Part shown: positions 28,558 through 37,328 of the stretch, piece by piece
Layout: each line of letters opens with the position of its first letter
How positions within the stretch are numbered: position 1 is the first letter of the stretch
Assembly: GCF_002278035.1 (NCBI RefSeq)
Contig: NZ_CP022604.1
Span: 124,001-188,000, forward strand
Length of the DNA stretch: 64,000 nt
From: Ochrobactrum quorumnocens
GTDB taxonomy: Bacteria > Pseudomonadota > Alphaproteobacteria > Rhizobiales > Rhizobiaceae
Reading direction: 5' to 3'
Notes under the pieces: generated by a model
Databases searched by the model: none
What the model saw: the letters and a program-made list of their open reading frames with translations, nothing else
What the model was told of the DNA's origin: nothing
Made by a program: the position numbers and the translations under genes

Positions 28558-29669
28558 CAGTAGACGATCACTGAGCGGATCGACTTGCCTTCATGCATCA
28601 GATCGAAAGCTGTGTTGATCTCATCAAGCGGCATGGTGTGGGTGATCAGGCTGTCAATGTCGATCTTGCCTTCCATGTACCAATCGACGATCTTCGGCAC
28701 ATCGGTACGACCGCGCGCGCCGCCAAAGGCCGTACCCTTCCAGACGCGTCCGGTGACGAGCTGGAACGGACGCGTTGCGATTTCCTTGCCGGCTTCCGCC
28801 ACACCGATGATGATCGATTCACCCCAGCCGCGATGGGTGCATTCCAGCGCCTGACGCATGACATCGGTATTGCCGGTTGCGTCAAACGAATAATCCGCGC
28901 CGCCATCGGTCAGGTCCTGAATCGCCTGCACAACCTTGTCATTGCCGATTTCACGCGGGTTGACGAAGTCGGTCATGCCGAACTTCTTCGCCATTTCAAC
29001 CTTGGATGGATTGATGTCGACGCCGATGATCTTGTCGGCACCAACCATACGCGCGCCCTGAATGACATTGAGACCAATGCCGCCAAGGCCAAACACAACC
29101 ACATTGGAACCCGGACGAACCTTAGCCGTATAAATAACCGCGCCAATGCCGGTGGTGACGCCGCAGCCGATATAGCAGATCTTGTCGAAAGGCGCATCTT
29201 CACGAACCTTGGCAAGAGCGATTTCCGGCAGAACTGTGAAGTTCGAGAAGGTCGAACAGCCCATATAATGGAACACTTCGCCGCCATCGCAAGAAAAGCG
29301 TGTGGTGTGATCCGGCATCAGACCCTGACCCTGTGTGGCGCGGATAGAGGTGCAGAGATTGGAGCGCTGCGACAAACAGGTTTTGCACGAGCGGCATTCC
29401 GGCGTGTAGAGCGGGATCACGTGATCGCCGGGTTTGACGGAGGTAACACCTGCGCCCACTTCGCGCACAATGCCCGCACCTTCATGGCCGAGAATGGCCG
29501 GAAATTTGCCTTCGGAATCAAGGCCGGAAAGCGTATAGGCATCGGTGTGGCAAACGCCGGTCGCCATGATTTCGACCAGCACTTCGCCAGCGCGTGGACC
29601 GCCGATTTCGATGGTTTCGATGGTGAGCGGCTTCTTTGCCTCCCAGGCAACGGCGGCACGTGATTTCAT
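28557..29669 (-). CDS. adhC: S-(hydroxymethyl)glutathione dehydrogenase / class III alcohol dehydrogenase
   Basis: A 370-residue zinc-dependent dehydrogenase that oxidises S-hydroxymethylglutathione (formaldehyde plus glutathione) to S-formylglutathione with NAD. Catalytic zinc ligands are visible at Cys40 (GVCHTD) and GHEGAG near 62; the structural zinc cysteines are in [15 protein letters not shown], and [11 protein letters not shown] is the Rossmann turn. ATG 29669 has a GGAAGGGA site nearby. It follows frmR directly, 30 bases after that gene's stop, and precedes the GNAT, DUF1345 and fghA genes. The product is regulated most likely by FrmR in response to formaldehyde. Confidence 0.96.
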   Translation of the reverse strand: MKSRAAVAWEAKKPLTIETIEIGGPRAGEVLVEIMATGVCHTDAYTLSGLDSEGKFPAILGHEGAGIVREVGAGVTSVKPGDHVIPLYTPECRSCKTCLSQRSNLCTSIRATQGQGLMPDHTTRFSCDGGEVFHYMGCSTFSNFTVLPEIALAKVREDAPFDKICYIGCGVTTGIGAVIYTAKVRPGSNVVVFGLGGIGLNVIQGARMVGADKIIGVDINPSKVEMAKKFGMTDFVNPREIGNDKVVQAIQDLTDGGADYSFDATGNTDVMRQALECTHRGWGESIIIGVAEAGKEIATRPFQLVTGRVWKGTAFGGARGRTDVPKIVDWYMEGKIDIDSLITHTMPLDEINTAFDLMHEGKSIRSVIVY

Positions 29670-29699
29670 GGCTCTAGTCCCTTCCAGTTCATAAGGCAC

Positions 29700-30002
29700 C
29701 TATTTCAGGTAGGTGCGCAAAATCCGCATGATTTCGTCGATTTGTGTATCAGGATCAGCCACGGAATCTTGCGCTATGGTCTCACGAGACTCCCCGCGCA
29801 CTTGGCCAAATGTCTCGCGAAAATGGCTTTCCAGCACTTCCGCCATCAAGCCGTTGGCAGCCCCGCGCAACGCTGCAATTTGCTGCAACAGGGCCGAGCA
29901 TTCTGTGCCTGCTTCCACCGCGCGCTCCAATGCTTCGGCCTGCCCCTTGATACGGCGCAGGCGCGTCATCGCACGCTTTTTGTCTTCCGGTGAATGCGGC
30001 AT
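29700..30002 (-). CDS. frmR: FrmR-type formaldehyde-responsive repressor (CsoR/RcnR family)
   Basis: A 100-residue all-helical DNA-binding repressor. Pro2 and Cys35, the two residues that E. coli FrmR crosslinks with formaldehyde, are both present, as is His60. This residue set points to aldehyde sensing rather than copper (CsoR) or nickel (RcnR). It heads the operon frmR-adhC-GNAT-DUF1345-fghA, and a 17-bp palindromic operator sits 29 bp before its start codon. When formaldehyde is absent it should repress the whole operon. The assignment is firm for family and strong for the ligand by context. Confidence 0.92.
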   Translation of the reverse strand: MPHSPEDKKRAMTRLRRIKGQAEALERAVEAGTECSALLQQIAALRGAANGLMAEVLESHFRETFGQVRGESRETIAQDSVADPDTQIDEIMRILRTYLK

Positions 30003-30030
30003 GAAATCTCCCGATTATTGCGAAACCTAT

Positions 30031-30047
30031 ATACTATAGGGGAGTAT
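30031..30047 (-). promoter_or_regulatory. FrmR operator candidate
   Basis: ATACTATAGGGGAGTAT: inverted ATACT / AGTAT arms around a G-tract, the shape of CsoR/RcnR/FrmR-family operators. It lies between frmR and the divergent/opposed upstream DNA, 29 bp before the frmR start. Confidence 0.75.
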
Positions 30048-30111
30048 GTCAATTGCTCCAGAAATGCCTCTTGCGAGAATGATTTTCCCTGCAATTTGCC
30101 TATCGCGAATT

Positions 30112-30549
30112 TTACGCCTCAAGCTGCAAGTGCAAGAGCGGATAAGGGCGTCCCTGATCGTCAGTTTCCGAACGACCTGTCTCAACAAAACCGACATGGC
30201 GATAAAAGCCCACGCCTTGCGTGTTCTGCTCGTTCACATCAACAGTCAGCACCCCGATAATACCTTTCGCGTGGGCGATCATGTGCTTGCCAATGCCTTT
30301 GCCGCGCTCAACCGGTGAAATAAACAGACTGTCGATGTTGCCTTCGGTCATCCCCATGAAGCCGACCGGCGTACCGTCGTTTTCAACGACATCGACTTCT
30401 ACATTCGGCAGATATTGCTCTCCGACCAACTTTTCGAGTTCAATGAAATCTTCGCGGCTCAGAAAGTCATGCGTCGCCAGCACGCTTTCCCGCCAGATCG
30501 CGGTGAGGGCCGGGGCATCGGCGGGCGTGGATTTTCGTATATGGATCAT
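30112..30549 (-). CDS. GNAT acetyltransferase
   Basis: A 145-residue single-domain GNAT protein. IRKSTPADAPALTAIW is the usual first strand-helix, and the acetyl-CoA loop reads RGKGIGKHMIAHA (near residue 90), followed by VDVNEQNTQGVGFYRHVGF. Substrate unknown; related proteins acetylate amines or N-termini. ATG 30549 has AAGGA six bases upstream. It is transcribed toward frmR on the same strand but is separated from it by about 110 bp containing the FrmR operator, so it is a separate unit. It is divergent from hrpB. Confidence 0.85.
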   Translation of the reverse strand: MIHIRKSTPADAPALTAIWRESVLATHDFLSREDFIELEKLVGEQYLPNVEVDVVENDGTPVGFMGMTEGNIDSLFISPVERGKGIGKHMIAHAKGIIGVLTVDVNEQNTQGVGFYRHVGFVETGRSETDDQGRPYPLLHLQLEA

Positions 30550-30605
30550 CGTCGTTCCTTGTGGGATAAGCACCAAAGCAACGCCTTTATAATACGGAAT
30601 TTCAT

Positions 30606-33062
30606 TTGACGAGTCTGCCCGATCTTCCCGTTACGCGCATTCTGCCGCAGCTCGATGCCGCGTTGGCTACCCACGCCTCCGCAGTTCTGGTTGCCCCTCC
30701 CGGTGCTGGTAAAACAACGCTGGTGCCGCTGCATTTTTTGAATGCAGGTTGGCGCGGTGATGGGATGATTGTGCTGCTCGAACCGCGCCGTCTTGCGGCG
30801 CGCGCTGCGGCACGACGCATGGCGCAGTTGCTCGGCGAAGAGCCGGGCGAAACAGTCGGCTATCGTATGCGCCTTGAAAGCAAAGTCTCGGCGAAGACCA
30901 AAATCCTCGTTGTCACTGAAGGCGTTTTCGCACGCATGATCCTTGATGATCCAGACCTCAAGGGCATAGCCGCAGTCCTGTTTGATGAGTTTCATGAACG
31001 CAGCCTCGATGCCGATTTCGGTCTGGCATTGGCGCTTGACGTACAGGCAGCCTTACGTGACGATCTCAAAATTCTCGTCATGTCGGCCACATTGGACGGT
31101 GCGCGTGTGGCGCAGCTTTTGGGCGAAGCGCCGGTCGTTGAGAGCGAGGGGCGCGCATATCCCGTCGATATTCGCCACCGCGATCGCAAACCGGACGAGC
31201 GCATTGAAGACGCGATGGTTAGAGCCATTCGCGATGCACTGGCCGATGAAACCGGCAGCATTCTTGCTTTTCTGCCGGGGCAGGGTGAGATCGAACGTAC
31301 AGCCACTATTCTCGAAAAGCTTCTGCCTGCTAATATCATTCTGGCACCGCTTTACGGTGCGATGGAGGGGCGCGATCAGGATGCGGCAATCAAGCCAGCT
31401 CCAGCAGGTCATCGCAAGGTGGTGCTGGCAACCTCCATTGCCGAAACCTCCATCACCATTGATGGCGTGCGAGTGGTGATCGATTCAGGCCTTGCCCGTC
31501 TGCCAAAATATGAACCGGCCACCGGCCTGACTCGCCTTGAAACCGTGCGTACTTCCCGTGCAAGTGCCGATCAGCGCGCTGGTCGTGCCGGTCGCACCGA
31601 ACCGGGTATCGCTATCCGCCTCTGGCATCAGGGACAGACGGCATCGCTCCCCGCATTCTCACCGCCAGAAATTCTGGAAGCGGATCTCTCCGGCCTTGTG
31701 CTCGATGCGGCCGCATGGGGTGTGACTGATCCGACAACTTTGTCGCTGCTCGACAAGCCGCCGCTATCCGCTCTCAAAGAAGCCAAAACATTGCTTAGTC
31801 GGCTTGGTGCACTGGATAAAGCGGGGCGTTTGACTGCGGATGGCGAGGCTATGCGCGCGCTGGCGCTTCCAGCACGCCTTGCGCATATGGTGGCGGAAGC
31901 GGGCAAACGCGGCGAAGCCTTACGGGCCGCAGAGCTGGCCATGCTTTTGACAGAGCGCGGCCTCGGCGGCAACGAAACCGACCTCGATACCCGCATGTCG
32001 CGTTTTCGCAATGATCGTTCCGACCGTGCGCAGCGCGCCAAAGGCTTGGCAAAACGCCTTGCAGCCAATGTGCCAAACAAAGGCGAGCCTGCCGGGTCCA
32101 CTACTGGCCGTATGTTGATCGACGCCTATCCAGACCGCATTGCCAAGGCACGCGGCCAGACCGGGCAATTTCTGCTGGCCAATGGGCGCGGCGGCGAGGT
32201 CGATCCCGGCATCAGCCTCAGCCGCGCATTATGGCTTGTCGTGGCCGATATGTCTGGCAGAGCGGGTAGGGCGCGTGTCCTTTCCGCCGCTGAAACATCA
32301 GAAGCCGAAATTCGCGCCGCCCTTGGCAACAAGATCGAAAGCGGACGACAGGTCGTTTATGACGCCGAGAAGAACGCGCTCCGCGCTCGCGAGGCTGTGC
32401 GCATCGGTGCGATTGCCTTGTCGGAGAAACCACTTGCCGCCCCTTCCGGCACCAGCGCCGACGAGGGCGTGATTGCGGCCGTGCGTGAACATGGACTTGA
32501 TATTCTCCCATGGGGCAAAGAGACAGAAATCCTGCGCCGCCGTTTGGGCTGGCTCTATCGCGGCCTTGGCGATCCATGGCCATCGATGGATGATGACAAT
32601 CTCGTTGAGCGTCTTGACGACTGGCTTCTGCCTTTCCTTACCGGCGAAGCGCAACTTGACCGCATCCCGGCGCATGTATTGAAAAACGGTTTGATGAGCC
32701 TTGTGCCATTTGATCTGCAACGCCTCGTCGATCAACTGGCACCCACGCATTTTGAAGTGCCGACCGGCTCAAATATCCCGATCCGCTATGACACGGAGGA
32801 GCCGGTTCTCGCCGTGCGCGTACAGGAGCTTTTCGGCCTTGGCGTTCATCCAGCCATTGCCAATGGCAAAGTACCGCTTTTGCTGGAGCTGCTTTCACCT
32901 GCCCATCGTCCGATCCAGATAACGCGGGATTTGCCTAACTTCTGGAAAGGGTCATGGGCTGATGTGCGCTCCGACATGCGCGGTCGTTATCCGCGTCATG
33001 TCTGGCCGGAGGATCCCGCGAACGCAGAAGCCACGCGCAGGGCTAAGCCGCGCGGCACTTGA
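30606..33062 (+). CDS. hrpB: ATP-dependent helicase HrpB
   Basis: An 818-residue DExH-box helicase. Motif I is APPGAGKTT (about residues 30-38), motif II DEFHER, motif III SATLDG, motif V TSIAETSITIDGV and motif VI QRAGRAGR; the long HrpB C-terminal region with FLTGEAQLDRIPAHVL and PLLLELLSPAHRP is complete. HrpB is widespread in proteobacteria, but its cellular role is poorly defined. The likely start is TTG 30606, since MTSLPDLPVTRILP matches the family N-terminus and no nearby ATG is in frame. The gene converges on the riboflavin-kinase-like gene with five bases between stops. Confidence 0.92.
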   Translation: MTSLPDLPVTRILPQLDAALATHASAVLVAPPGAGKTTLVPLHFLNAGWRGDGMIVLLEPRRLAARAAARRMAQLLGEEPGETVGYRMRLESKVSAKTKILVVTEGVFARMILDDPDLKGIAAVLFDEFHERSLDADFGLALALDVQAALRDDLKILVMSATLDGARVAQLLGEAPVVESEGRAYPVDIRHRDRKPDERIEDAMVRAIRDALADETGSILAFLPGQGEIERTATILEKLLPANIILAPLYGAMEGRDQDAAIKPAPAGHRKVVLATSIAETSITIDGVRVVIDSGLARLPKYEPATGLTRLETVRTSRASADQRAGRAGRTEPGIAIRLWHQGQTASLPAFSPPEILEADLSGLVLDAAAWGVTDPTTLSLLDKPPLSALKEAKTLLSRLGALDKAGRLTADGEAMRALALPARLAHMVAEAGKRGEALRAAELAMLLTERGLGGNETDLDTRMSRFRNDRSDRAQRAKGLAKRLAANVPNKGEPAGSTTGRMLIDAYPDRIAKARGQTGQFLLANGRGGEVDPGISLSRALWLVVADMSGRAGRARVLSAAETSEAEIRAALGNKIESGRQVVYDAEKNALRAREAVRIGAIALSEKPLAAPSGTSADEGVIAAVREHGLDILPWGKETEILRRRLGWLYRGLGDPWPSMDDDNLVERLDDWLLPFLTGEAQLDRIPAHVLKNGLMSLVPFDLQRLVDQLAPTHFEVPTGSNIPIRYDTEEPVLAVRVQELFGLGVHPAIANGKVPLLLELLSPAHRPIQITRDLPNFWKGSWADVRSDMRGRYPRHVWPEDPANAEATRRAKPRGT

Positions 33063-33067
33063 CATTC

Positions 33068-33526
33068 TTACGAATGCAGAACGATGCGAACTTCGTCCTG
33101 ATCCCGGATGTCGAGATTTTCGCGTATGCGTTTATCCGAGATCAGCTCAAGACAGTCGTGCATATGCGATCCGATACGCCGGAAAACCCAGACATGCATG
33201 GAACGGGAATGGGAGTGAAGCGTCGCACGCCACGCTTGACCTGTGCCGCGGCTTGGCTTGAAAAGCTTGCGTTGCAGGCTGTTATTCTTAATTGCATTCT
33301 GCGGGATCACAAGGGTTGGTGGGACGAGGCCGCGATCCAGCGCCTTGAGGTTTTTCCGGCTGCTGCGCAGAAGAGATGGATATTCCGTGATCCGCACATT
33401 CAGCGAACCCGATGCGAATCTGTCTGGCCAGTCAGTTGGCGAATTTTTCAGCTCTCGTTTCCCCGGAATGATGAGTTCCGAATGTTTCCCCAGTCCAGAC
33501 GATATTGTCCCCCTGAAAACAATCAT
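33068..33526 (-). CDS. Hypothetical protein resembling CTP-dependent riboflavin kinase fold
   Basis: A 152-residue protein with no close functional relative that I recognise. Its C-terminal CLELISDKRIRENLDIRDQDEV and the central LVIPQN... region resemble archaeal CTP-dependent riboflavin kinases (the DUF120 domain), a small beta-barrel fold, although the archaeal glycine/tyrosine motifs are not obvious. Whether it binds flavin is unknown. ATG 33526 has GGGGGG six bases upstream. The opposite strand is also open over most of this region, but lacks a ribosome site and family sequence. The gene is convergent with hrpB. Confidence 0.6.
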   Translation of the reverse strand: MIVFRGTISSGLGKHSELIIPGKRELKNSPTDWPDRFASGSLNVRITEYPSLLRSSRKNLKALDRGLVPPTLVIPQNAIKNNSLQRKLFKPSRGTGQAWRATLHSHSRSMHVWVFRRIGSHMHDCLELISDKRIRENLDIRDQDEVRIVLHS

Positions 33527-33835
33527 GTACCCCCCATTACTATATGTATCGGGAGCATTATAATTTCTTCACAAAATTGACACAATTGCTGCGGGCGGCG
33601 TTAACGTTTTAGTGAAGTATCACAAACGCCCACTGTATTGGTGTTCTCAGGCGTCTCAATTTGTACTGCGACTGGATGACACAGTTCCGCTTGCGTGAAT
33701 ATGCGCGTTGCCGCATAAGGGGCTCGTCAGAGCGTATTTGCTTTTTAATCTGAACGACTGCTCTGTGTCCTTATCTACGTATTTCCAAACGCAAAACCAC
33801 TTTTATACGTTTGCTGGAAATGCTCCGGGGTGATC
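33527..33835. other. Intergenic region upstream of actS
   Basis: About 300 bp without a gene. It must hold the promoters of the riboflavin-kinase-like gene and of actS. Its right end is half of an R4 repeat (33775-33824). No operator could be named. Confidence 0.5.
33775..33824 (-). repeat. Intergenic repeat R4, partial copy
   Basis: The inverted left half of R4 (ATTTCCAAACGCAAAACC and TTTGCTGGAAATGCT). The second palindrome is missing. It ends at the actS ribosome-binding region. Confidence 0.8.
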
Positions 33836-35143
33836 ATGCACGCAGAATTCGATAACCGAGCTTCAAATCTTTCGCGAAAACCGCGTCTTACCACCTTGGT
33901 GCGTCTGCGCTGGCTGGCGATTGCCGGGCAGACCGCCGCGGTTATGTTTGTCGCGCTCTATCTGCAATTCAATTTTGCTGTTGGCATTTGCTTTGCCCTG
34001 ATTGCTTGTTCCGCATGGCTCAATCTTTATCTCGCATTTCGCTTCCCGACCAATCACCGGCTGAGCCCGACTGCCGCCAGCATTGTTCTGGCATTTGATA
34101 TTCTGCAACTGGCGGGGCTGCTCTATCTGACAGGTGGAGTGCAAAACCCCTTCGTTATCCTGATGATCGCCCCGGTCATTATATCGGCCACATCGCTGTC
34201 GGTACGCCATACGCTGGTTCTTGCGCTTCTCGTTGTGTTGAGCACCTCGGTGTTAACTGTGCGCTACGAACCTTTGCCCTGGTATCCGGGTGAAACCCTT
34301 GATCTGCCATTTCTTTTCGTAGCGGGTATCTGGTGCGCGATCATCGCAGCACTGGGTTTTACTGGCGTCTATGCCTATCGTATTGCTGAAGAAACGCGTC
34401 AGCTTGGTGATGCTTTGGCTGCAACTGAACTTATTTTGCAACGCGAACAACATCTGACGGCGCTCGATGGGCTGGCTGCCGCTGCCGCACACGAGCTTGG
34501 CACACCGCTTGCCACCATTACTTTGGTGGTCAAGGAAATGCAGCGCAGTTATGCAAAGAAGTCCGATGGTGATCCGGCACTTGCAGAGGATATTGCGCTT
34601 TTGCAATCACAGGCTGCGCGCTGTCGCGAAATTCTGCAACGGCTGACCAGTCTGTCCTCGGAAAACGAGGAACACATGTCGCGTCTGCCTTTCTCATCAT
34701 TGATCGAGGAAGTGATTGAGCCACATCGGGATTTTGGAATTCTGCTTCAAGTGACCAAGCAGGAAGGACCGAAGCCAGAGCCTGTTGTGCGTCGTAATCC
34801 GGGGCTGCTTTATGGGCTTGGCAATCTGGTGGAGAATGCAGTCGATTTTGCGCGTGATGAGGTCAGCGTTACATGGGGCTGGACCGACAGCACTGTCAGC
34901 GTCACCATTCAGGATGACGGTGAGGGGTTCAAACCAGAAATTCTGGACCGAATCGGTGAACCTTATATGACCAGTCGCGATAGCGCACATAACGGCGGCG
35001 GCGGTCTTGGATTGGGACTTTTTATCGCAAAAACTCTGCTGGAACGCTCTGGAGCGCAGATTAGCTTTAAAAATCGCAAGAATCCGGGGCAGGGTGCGGA
35101 AGTAAAAGTGACATGGCCCCGTTCCGCTTTCATTGTAAACTAA
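33836..35143 (+). CDS. actS: Redox-sensing histidine kinase ActS (RegB/PrrB family)
   Basis: A 435-residue inner-membrane sensor kinase with six hydrophobic segments in residues about 25-180. The quinone-binding GGVQNPF (100-106), the H-box AAAAHELGTPLATI with His219, the redox-active Cys263 in AARCREIL, and the ATPase boxes NLVENAVDFA, DDGEGF and GGGLGLGLFIAKTL identify the RegB/PrrB/ActS family, which tunes respiration, carbon and nitrogen metabolism to redox state. ATG 33836 follows GGGG directly; GTG 33830 is an alternative. The partner actR lies 229 bp downstream. The DNA just upstream is a truncated R4 repeat, so the repeat supplies the ribosome-site context. Confidence 0.94.
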   Translation: MHAEFDNRASNLSRKPRLTTLVRLRWLAIAGQTAAVMFVALYLQFNFAVGICFALIACSAWLNLYLAFRFPTNHRLSPTAASIVLAFDILQLAGLLYLTGGVQNPFVILMIAPVIISATSLSVRHTLVLALLVVLSTSVLTVRYEPLPWYPGETLDLPFLFVAGIWCAIIAALGFTGVYAYRIAEETRQLGDALAATELILQREQHLTALDGLAAAAAHELGTPLATITLVVKEMQRSYAKKSDGDPALAEDIALLQSQAARCREILQRLTSLSSENEEHMSRLPFSSLIEEVIEPHRDFGILLQVTKQEGPKPEPVVRRNPGLLYGLGNLVENAVDFARDEVSVTWGWTDSTVSVTIQDDGEGFKPEILDRIGEPYMTSRDSAHNGGGGLGLGLFIAKTLLERSGAQISFKNRKNPGQGAEVKVTWPRSAFIVN

Positions 35144-35372
35144 TGAATATATTGCAGAATTAATCTTGGGGTGAAGCGCTGCCGCTTAACGTGCGGTGTT
35201 TCATTTTCATCAAATTTTCGTGCTCGTGATTAGAAATTGCATTTAATCACAATGCTTTACGCTCTGTTGCAATTTAAATTTTGCTGAGATTGCTTCAATA
35301 ATTCAATGGCTATTTGACTTTTTGACGCAGGGATATCAATAAGGAAACAAAAATACAGGCAGGAAGTACCCC

Positions 35373-35936
35373 ATGGAAGACTTGAAGCAGGAAGACACCG
35401 AAGCCATTGGCAACGATCCCACCCTCCTTCTGGTTGATGATGACAAGCCTTTCTTGCAGCGTCTTGCCCGTGCCATGGAAGGCCGGGGTTTTCAGGTAAC
35501 GACTGCAGAATCGGTTGAAGAAGGCATCGCCGCTGCAAAGGCCGCTGCGCCCGCTTATGCGGTCGTAGACATGCGGCTGGGAGATGGTAACGGGCTTGAT
35601 GTTATTGAGGCTATCCGCTCTCGTCGTACCGACACGCGCGCTATCGTGCTCACCGGTTATGGTAATATCGCGACAGCGGTTAACGCGGTAAAGCTCGGCG
35701 CGATTGACTATCTCTCCAAACCTGCCGATGCGGATGAGGTCTTTGCTGCTCTGACCCGTCGTCCCGGTGAAAAGGTTGCACCACCGGAAAATCCGATGTC
35801 GGCTGATCGCGTGCGTTGGGAGCATATTCAGCGCGTTTATGAGATGTGCGAGCGCAATGTTTCCGAGACAGCCCGCCGCCTCAATATGCATCGCCGTACT
35901 TTGCAGCGCATTCTGGCCAAGCGCGCACCGCGTTAA
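35373..35936 (+). CDS. actR: Response regulator ActR (RegA/PrrA family)
   Basis: A 187-residue regulator: a receiver domain with the acidic pair in VDDD (21-24), the phosphoacceptor Asp66 (VVDMRLGDGNG), the Thr in LTGYGNIAT and Lys in YLSKPADADE, then a short linker and a Fis-type helix-turn-helix (NVSETARRLNMHRRTLQRIL). It is the partner of ActS. A separate promoter is likely, given the 229-bp gap. Its stop overlaps the mmcB stop by four bases, a convergent arrangement. Confidence 0.94.
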   Translation: MEDLKQEDTEAIGNDPTLLLVDDDKPFLQRLARAMEGRGFQVTTAESVEEGIAAAKAAAPAYAVVDMRLGDGNGLDVIEAIRSRRTDTRAIVLTGYGNIATAVNAVKLGAIDYLSKPADADEVFAALTRRPGEKVAPPENPMSADRVRWEHIQRVYEMCERNVSETARRLNMHRRTLQRILAKRAPR

Positions 35937-36427
35937 TCTATATCGGTCTCGGGCACATCGAGACCTGCAAGCTCTGCAATCGTCAGACGTGCAGCACCTG
36001 CTCTTGCAAAGCGCAACATCAGCGCTTTGCGTGTGGCACCCGCAAGCTTATGCTCCGGTGCATCTCGCAGAATTTCTGCGCCATATCCATCCGATAGAAT
36101 GAAGCCGCAATCTTCCGGAAAGATTTCGCGCGGCACCGACGGATGCGTCGCGAAAAACAGCCGGTCACAAAAAGCGCGGTAGTCTGGCCATTTCCGGTCT
36201 GCCTTCCAGTCTTCGATTGAAGATTTTATCTCAACGATCCAGATTTCACTTTTGCGGCTGACAGCAATCAGGTCAGCGCGCCTACCGGATGCCAGCGGCA
36301 ATTCCGGTAAAGTTGCCAGCCCCATTTCCAGAAACAGGCGCTGCACACCACGACGCACGAGCATTGCGTTTTCGGACTGGCGTCCGTCAGAAAGGGGGTG
36401 CGTTTTGTTGGGAATCACGATTGGCAT
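35933..36427 (-). CDS. mmcB: MmcB-family DNA repair protein
   Basis: A 164-residue protein of the PD-(D/E)xK nuclease-like MmcB family, which in Caulobacter protects against mitomycin C and other DNA damage. The core shows LPELPLASGRRADLIAV and IWIVEIKSSIEDWKAD with the acidic-lysine motif, then FCDRLFFATHPSVPREIFP. ATG 36427 gives the usual start; the frame continues to a TTG at 36466. It often neighbours actR in Rhizobiales; the arrangement here is convergent. Confidence 0.88.
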   Translation of the reverse strand: MPIVIPNKTHPLSDGRQSENAMLVRRGVQRLFLEMGLATLPELPLASGRRADLIAVSRKSEIWIVEIKSSIEDWKADRKWPDYRAFCDRLFFATHPSVPREIFPEDCGFILSDGYGAEILRDAPEHKLAGATRKALMLRFARAGAARLTIAELAGLDVPETDID

Positions 36428-36643
36428 GGGTACATTTTGCGCCCTCAACTCGCGTTGAGCAATCAAAGAACGTTGATTTTAAGCGGCATTCCAGCGGCTT
36501 AATCTTGGAAAAGGTGGCGATAAAATGGCAAAATTACGTTTTTCAATTTACGGTTAACGGCTGGTTAACAATACTGACGCATGTTTTCACATGAATGGGC
36601 GATTCGCTCCTGTTGACGATAAGAAGCAATTTAGGGGAAATTC

Positions 36644-37264
36644 ATGAATTCTCGCGTCTTGCGGCTGAGTGCAGCCCTTCTTCTTGGTGGTGTACTGGCC
36701 GGTTGCTCAACAGTTGGCGGCACCTTCTACACCGCGTCTTATTCTGCGGTCAGCGACGCTGGTTACACGATCCCGGCAATTCCCAATGAAAAGATTCCGC
36801 AGCAATATCGCCGACAGATCGTGAAATATCAGACCGACGAAGCGCCGGGCACGATCATTGTTGAGACGCGCGAGAAGTTTCTCTATTACGTCATGCCTGA
36901 CGGCAAGGCTATGCGCTATGGCATCGGCGTGGGCCGTGAGGGTTTTGGCTGGTCAGGAACAGCACGTGTCGCCATGAAGCGCGAATGGCCGACATGGACG
37001 CCACCGGCTCCTATGATCAAGCGTCAGCCGGAACTGGCAAAGTATCGCAATGGCATGGGTCCGGGTCTGAAAAACCCGCTCGGTGCACGCGCACTCTATC
37101 TTTATAACAAAGGCGGAGACACTGGCTATCGTATCCATGGAACGCCTGAATGGTGGTCGATTGGTAAAGCTATGTCTTCCGGCTGCGTGCGCATGATGAA
37201 CCAGGATATCATCGATTTGCATGAGCGCGCTGAGCAAGGTGCCAAGGTTATCGTGAGGCAGTAA
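36644..37264 (+). CDS. Lipoprotein L,D-transpeptidase (YkuD domain)
   Basis: A 206-residue periplasmic enzyme anchored as a lipoprotein: the lipobox LAGC places the lipidated Cys at residue 21. The YkuD domain has HGTPEWWSIG and the catalytic Cys in SSGCVRMMNQDIIDL. Such enzymes form 3-3 crosslinks or attach outer-membrane proteins to peptidoglycan in Rhizobiales; in Brucella, family members covalently attach beta-barrel proteins. AGGGG lies six bases before the ATG, and a strong terminator follows. Confidence 0.93.
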   Translation: MNSRVLRLSAALLLGGVLAGCSTVGGTFYTASYSAVSDAGYTIPAIPNEKIPQQYRRQIVKYQTDEAPGTIIVETREKFLYYVMPDGKAMRYGIGVGREGFGWSGTARVAMKREWPTWTPPAPMIKRQPELAKYRNGMGPGLKNPLGARALYLYNKGGDTGYRIHGTPEWWSIGKAMSSGCVRMMNQDIIDLHERAEQGAKVIVRQ

Positions 37265-37280
37265 ACCTTACGCTGAAATC

Positions 37281-37310
37281 AAAAAAGGCCGCTAAGAAGC
37301 GGCCTTTTTG
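37281..37310 (+). terminator. Terminator after the L,D-transpeptidase gene (bidirectional)
   Basis: An 11-bp stem AAAAAGGCCGC / GCGGCCTTTTT with a TAAGAA loop. It can also serve nfu from the other strand. Confidence 0.9.
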
Positions 37311-37328
37311 CTGAAGTAAAATCGGCAA

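Noticed and set aside
28593..29663. Long plus-strand open frame (about 356 codons) opposite adhC
   Set aside because: It mirrors the codon structure of the strongly supported adhC gene, has no ribosome site and no family sequence.
33059..33580. Plus-strand open frame opposite the riboflavin-kinase-like gene
   Set aside because: It overlaps the hrpB stop, has no ribosome site and no recognisable domain, whereas the minus-strand frame has a strong site and fold-like sequence.
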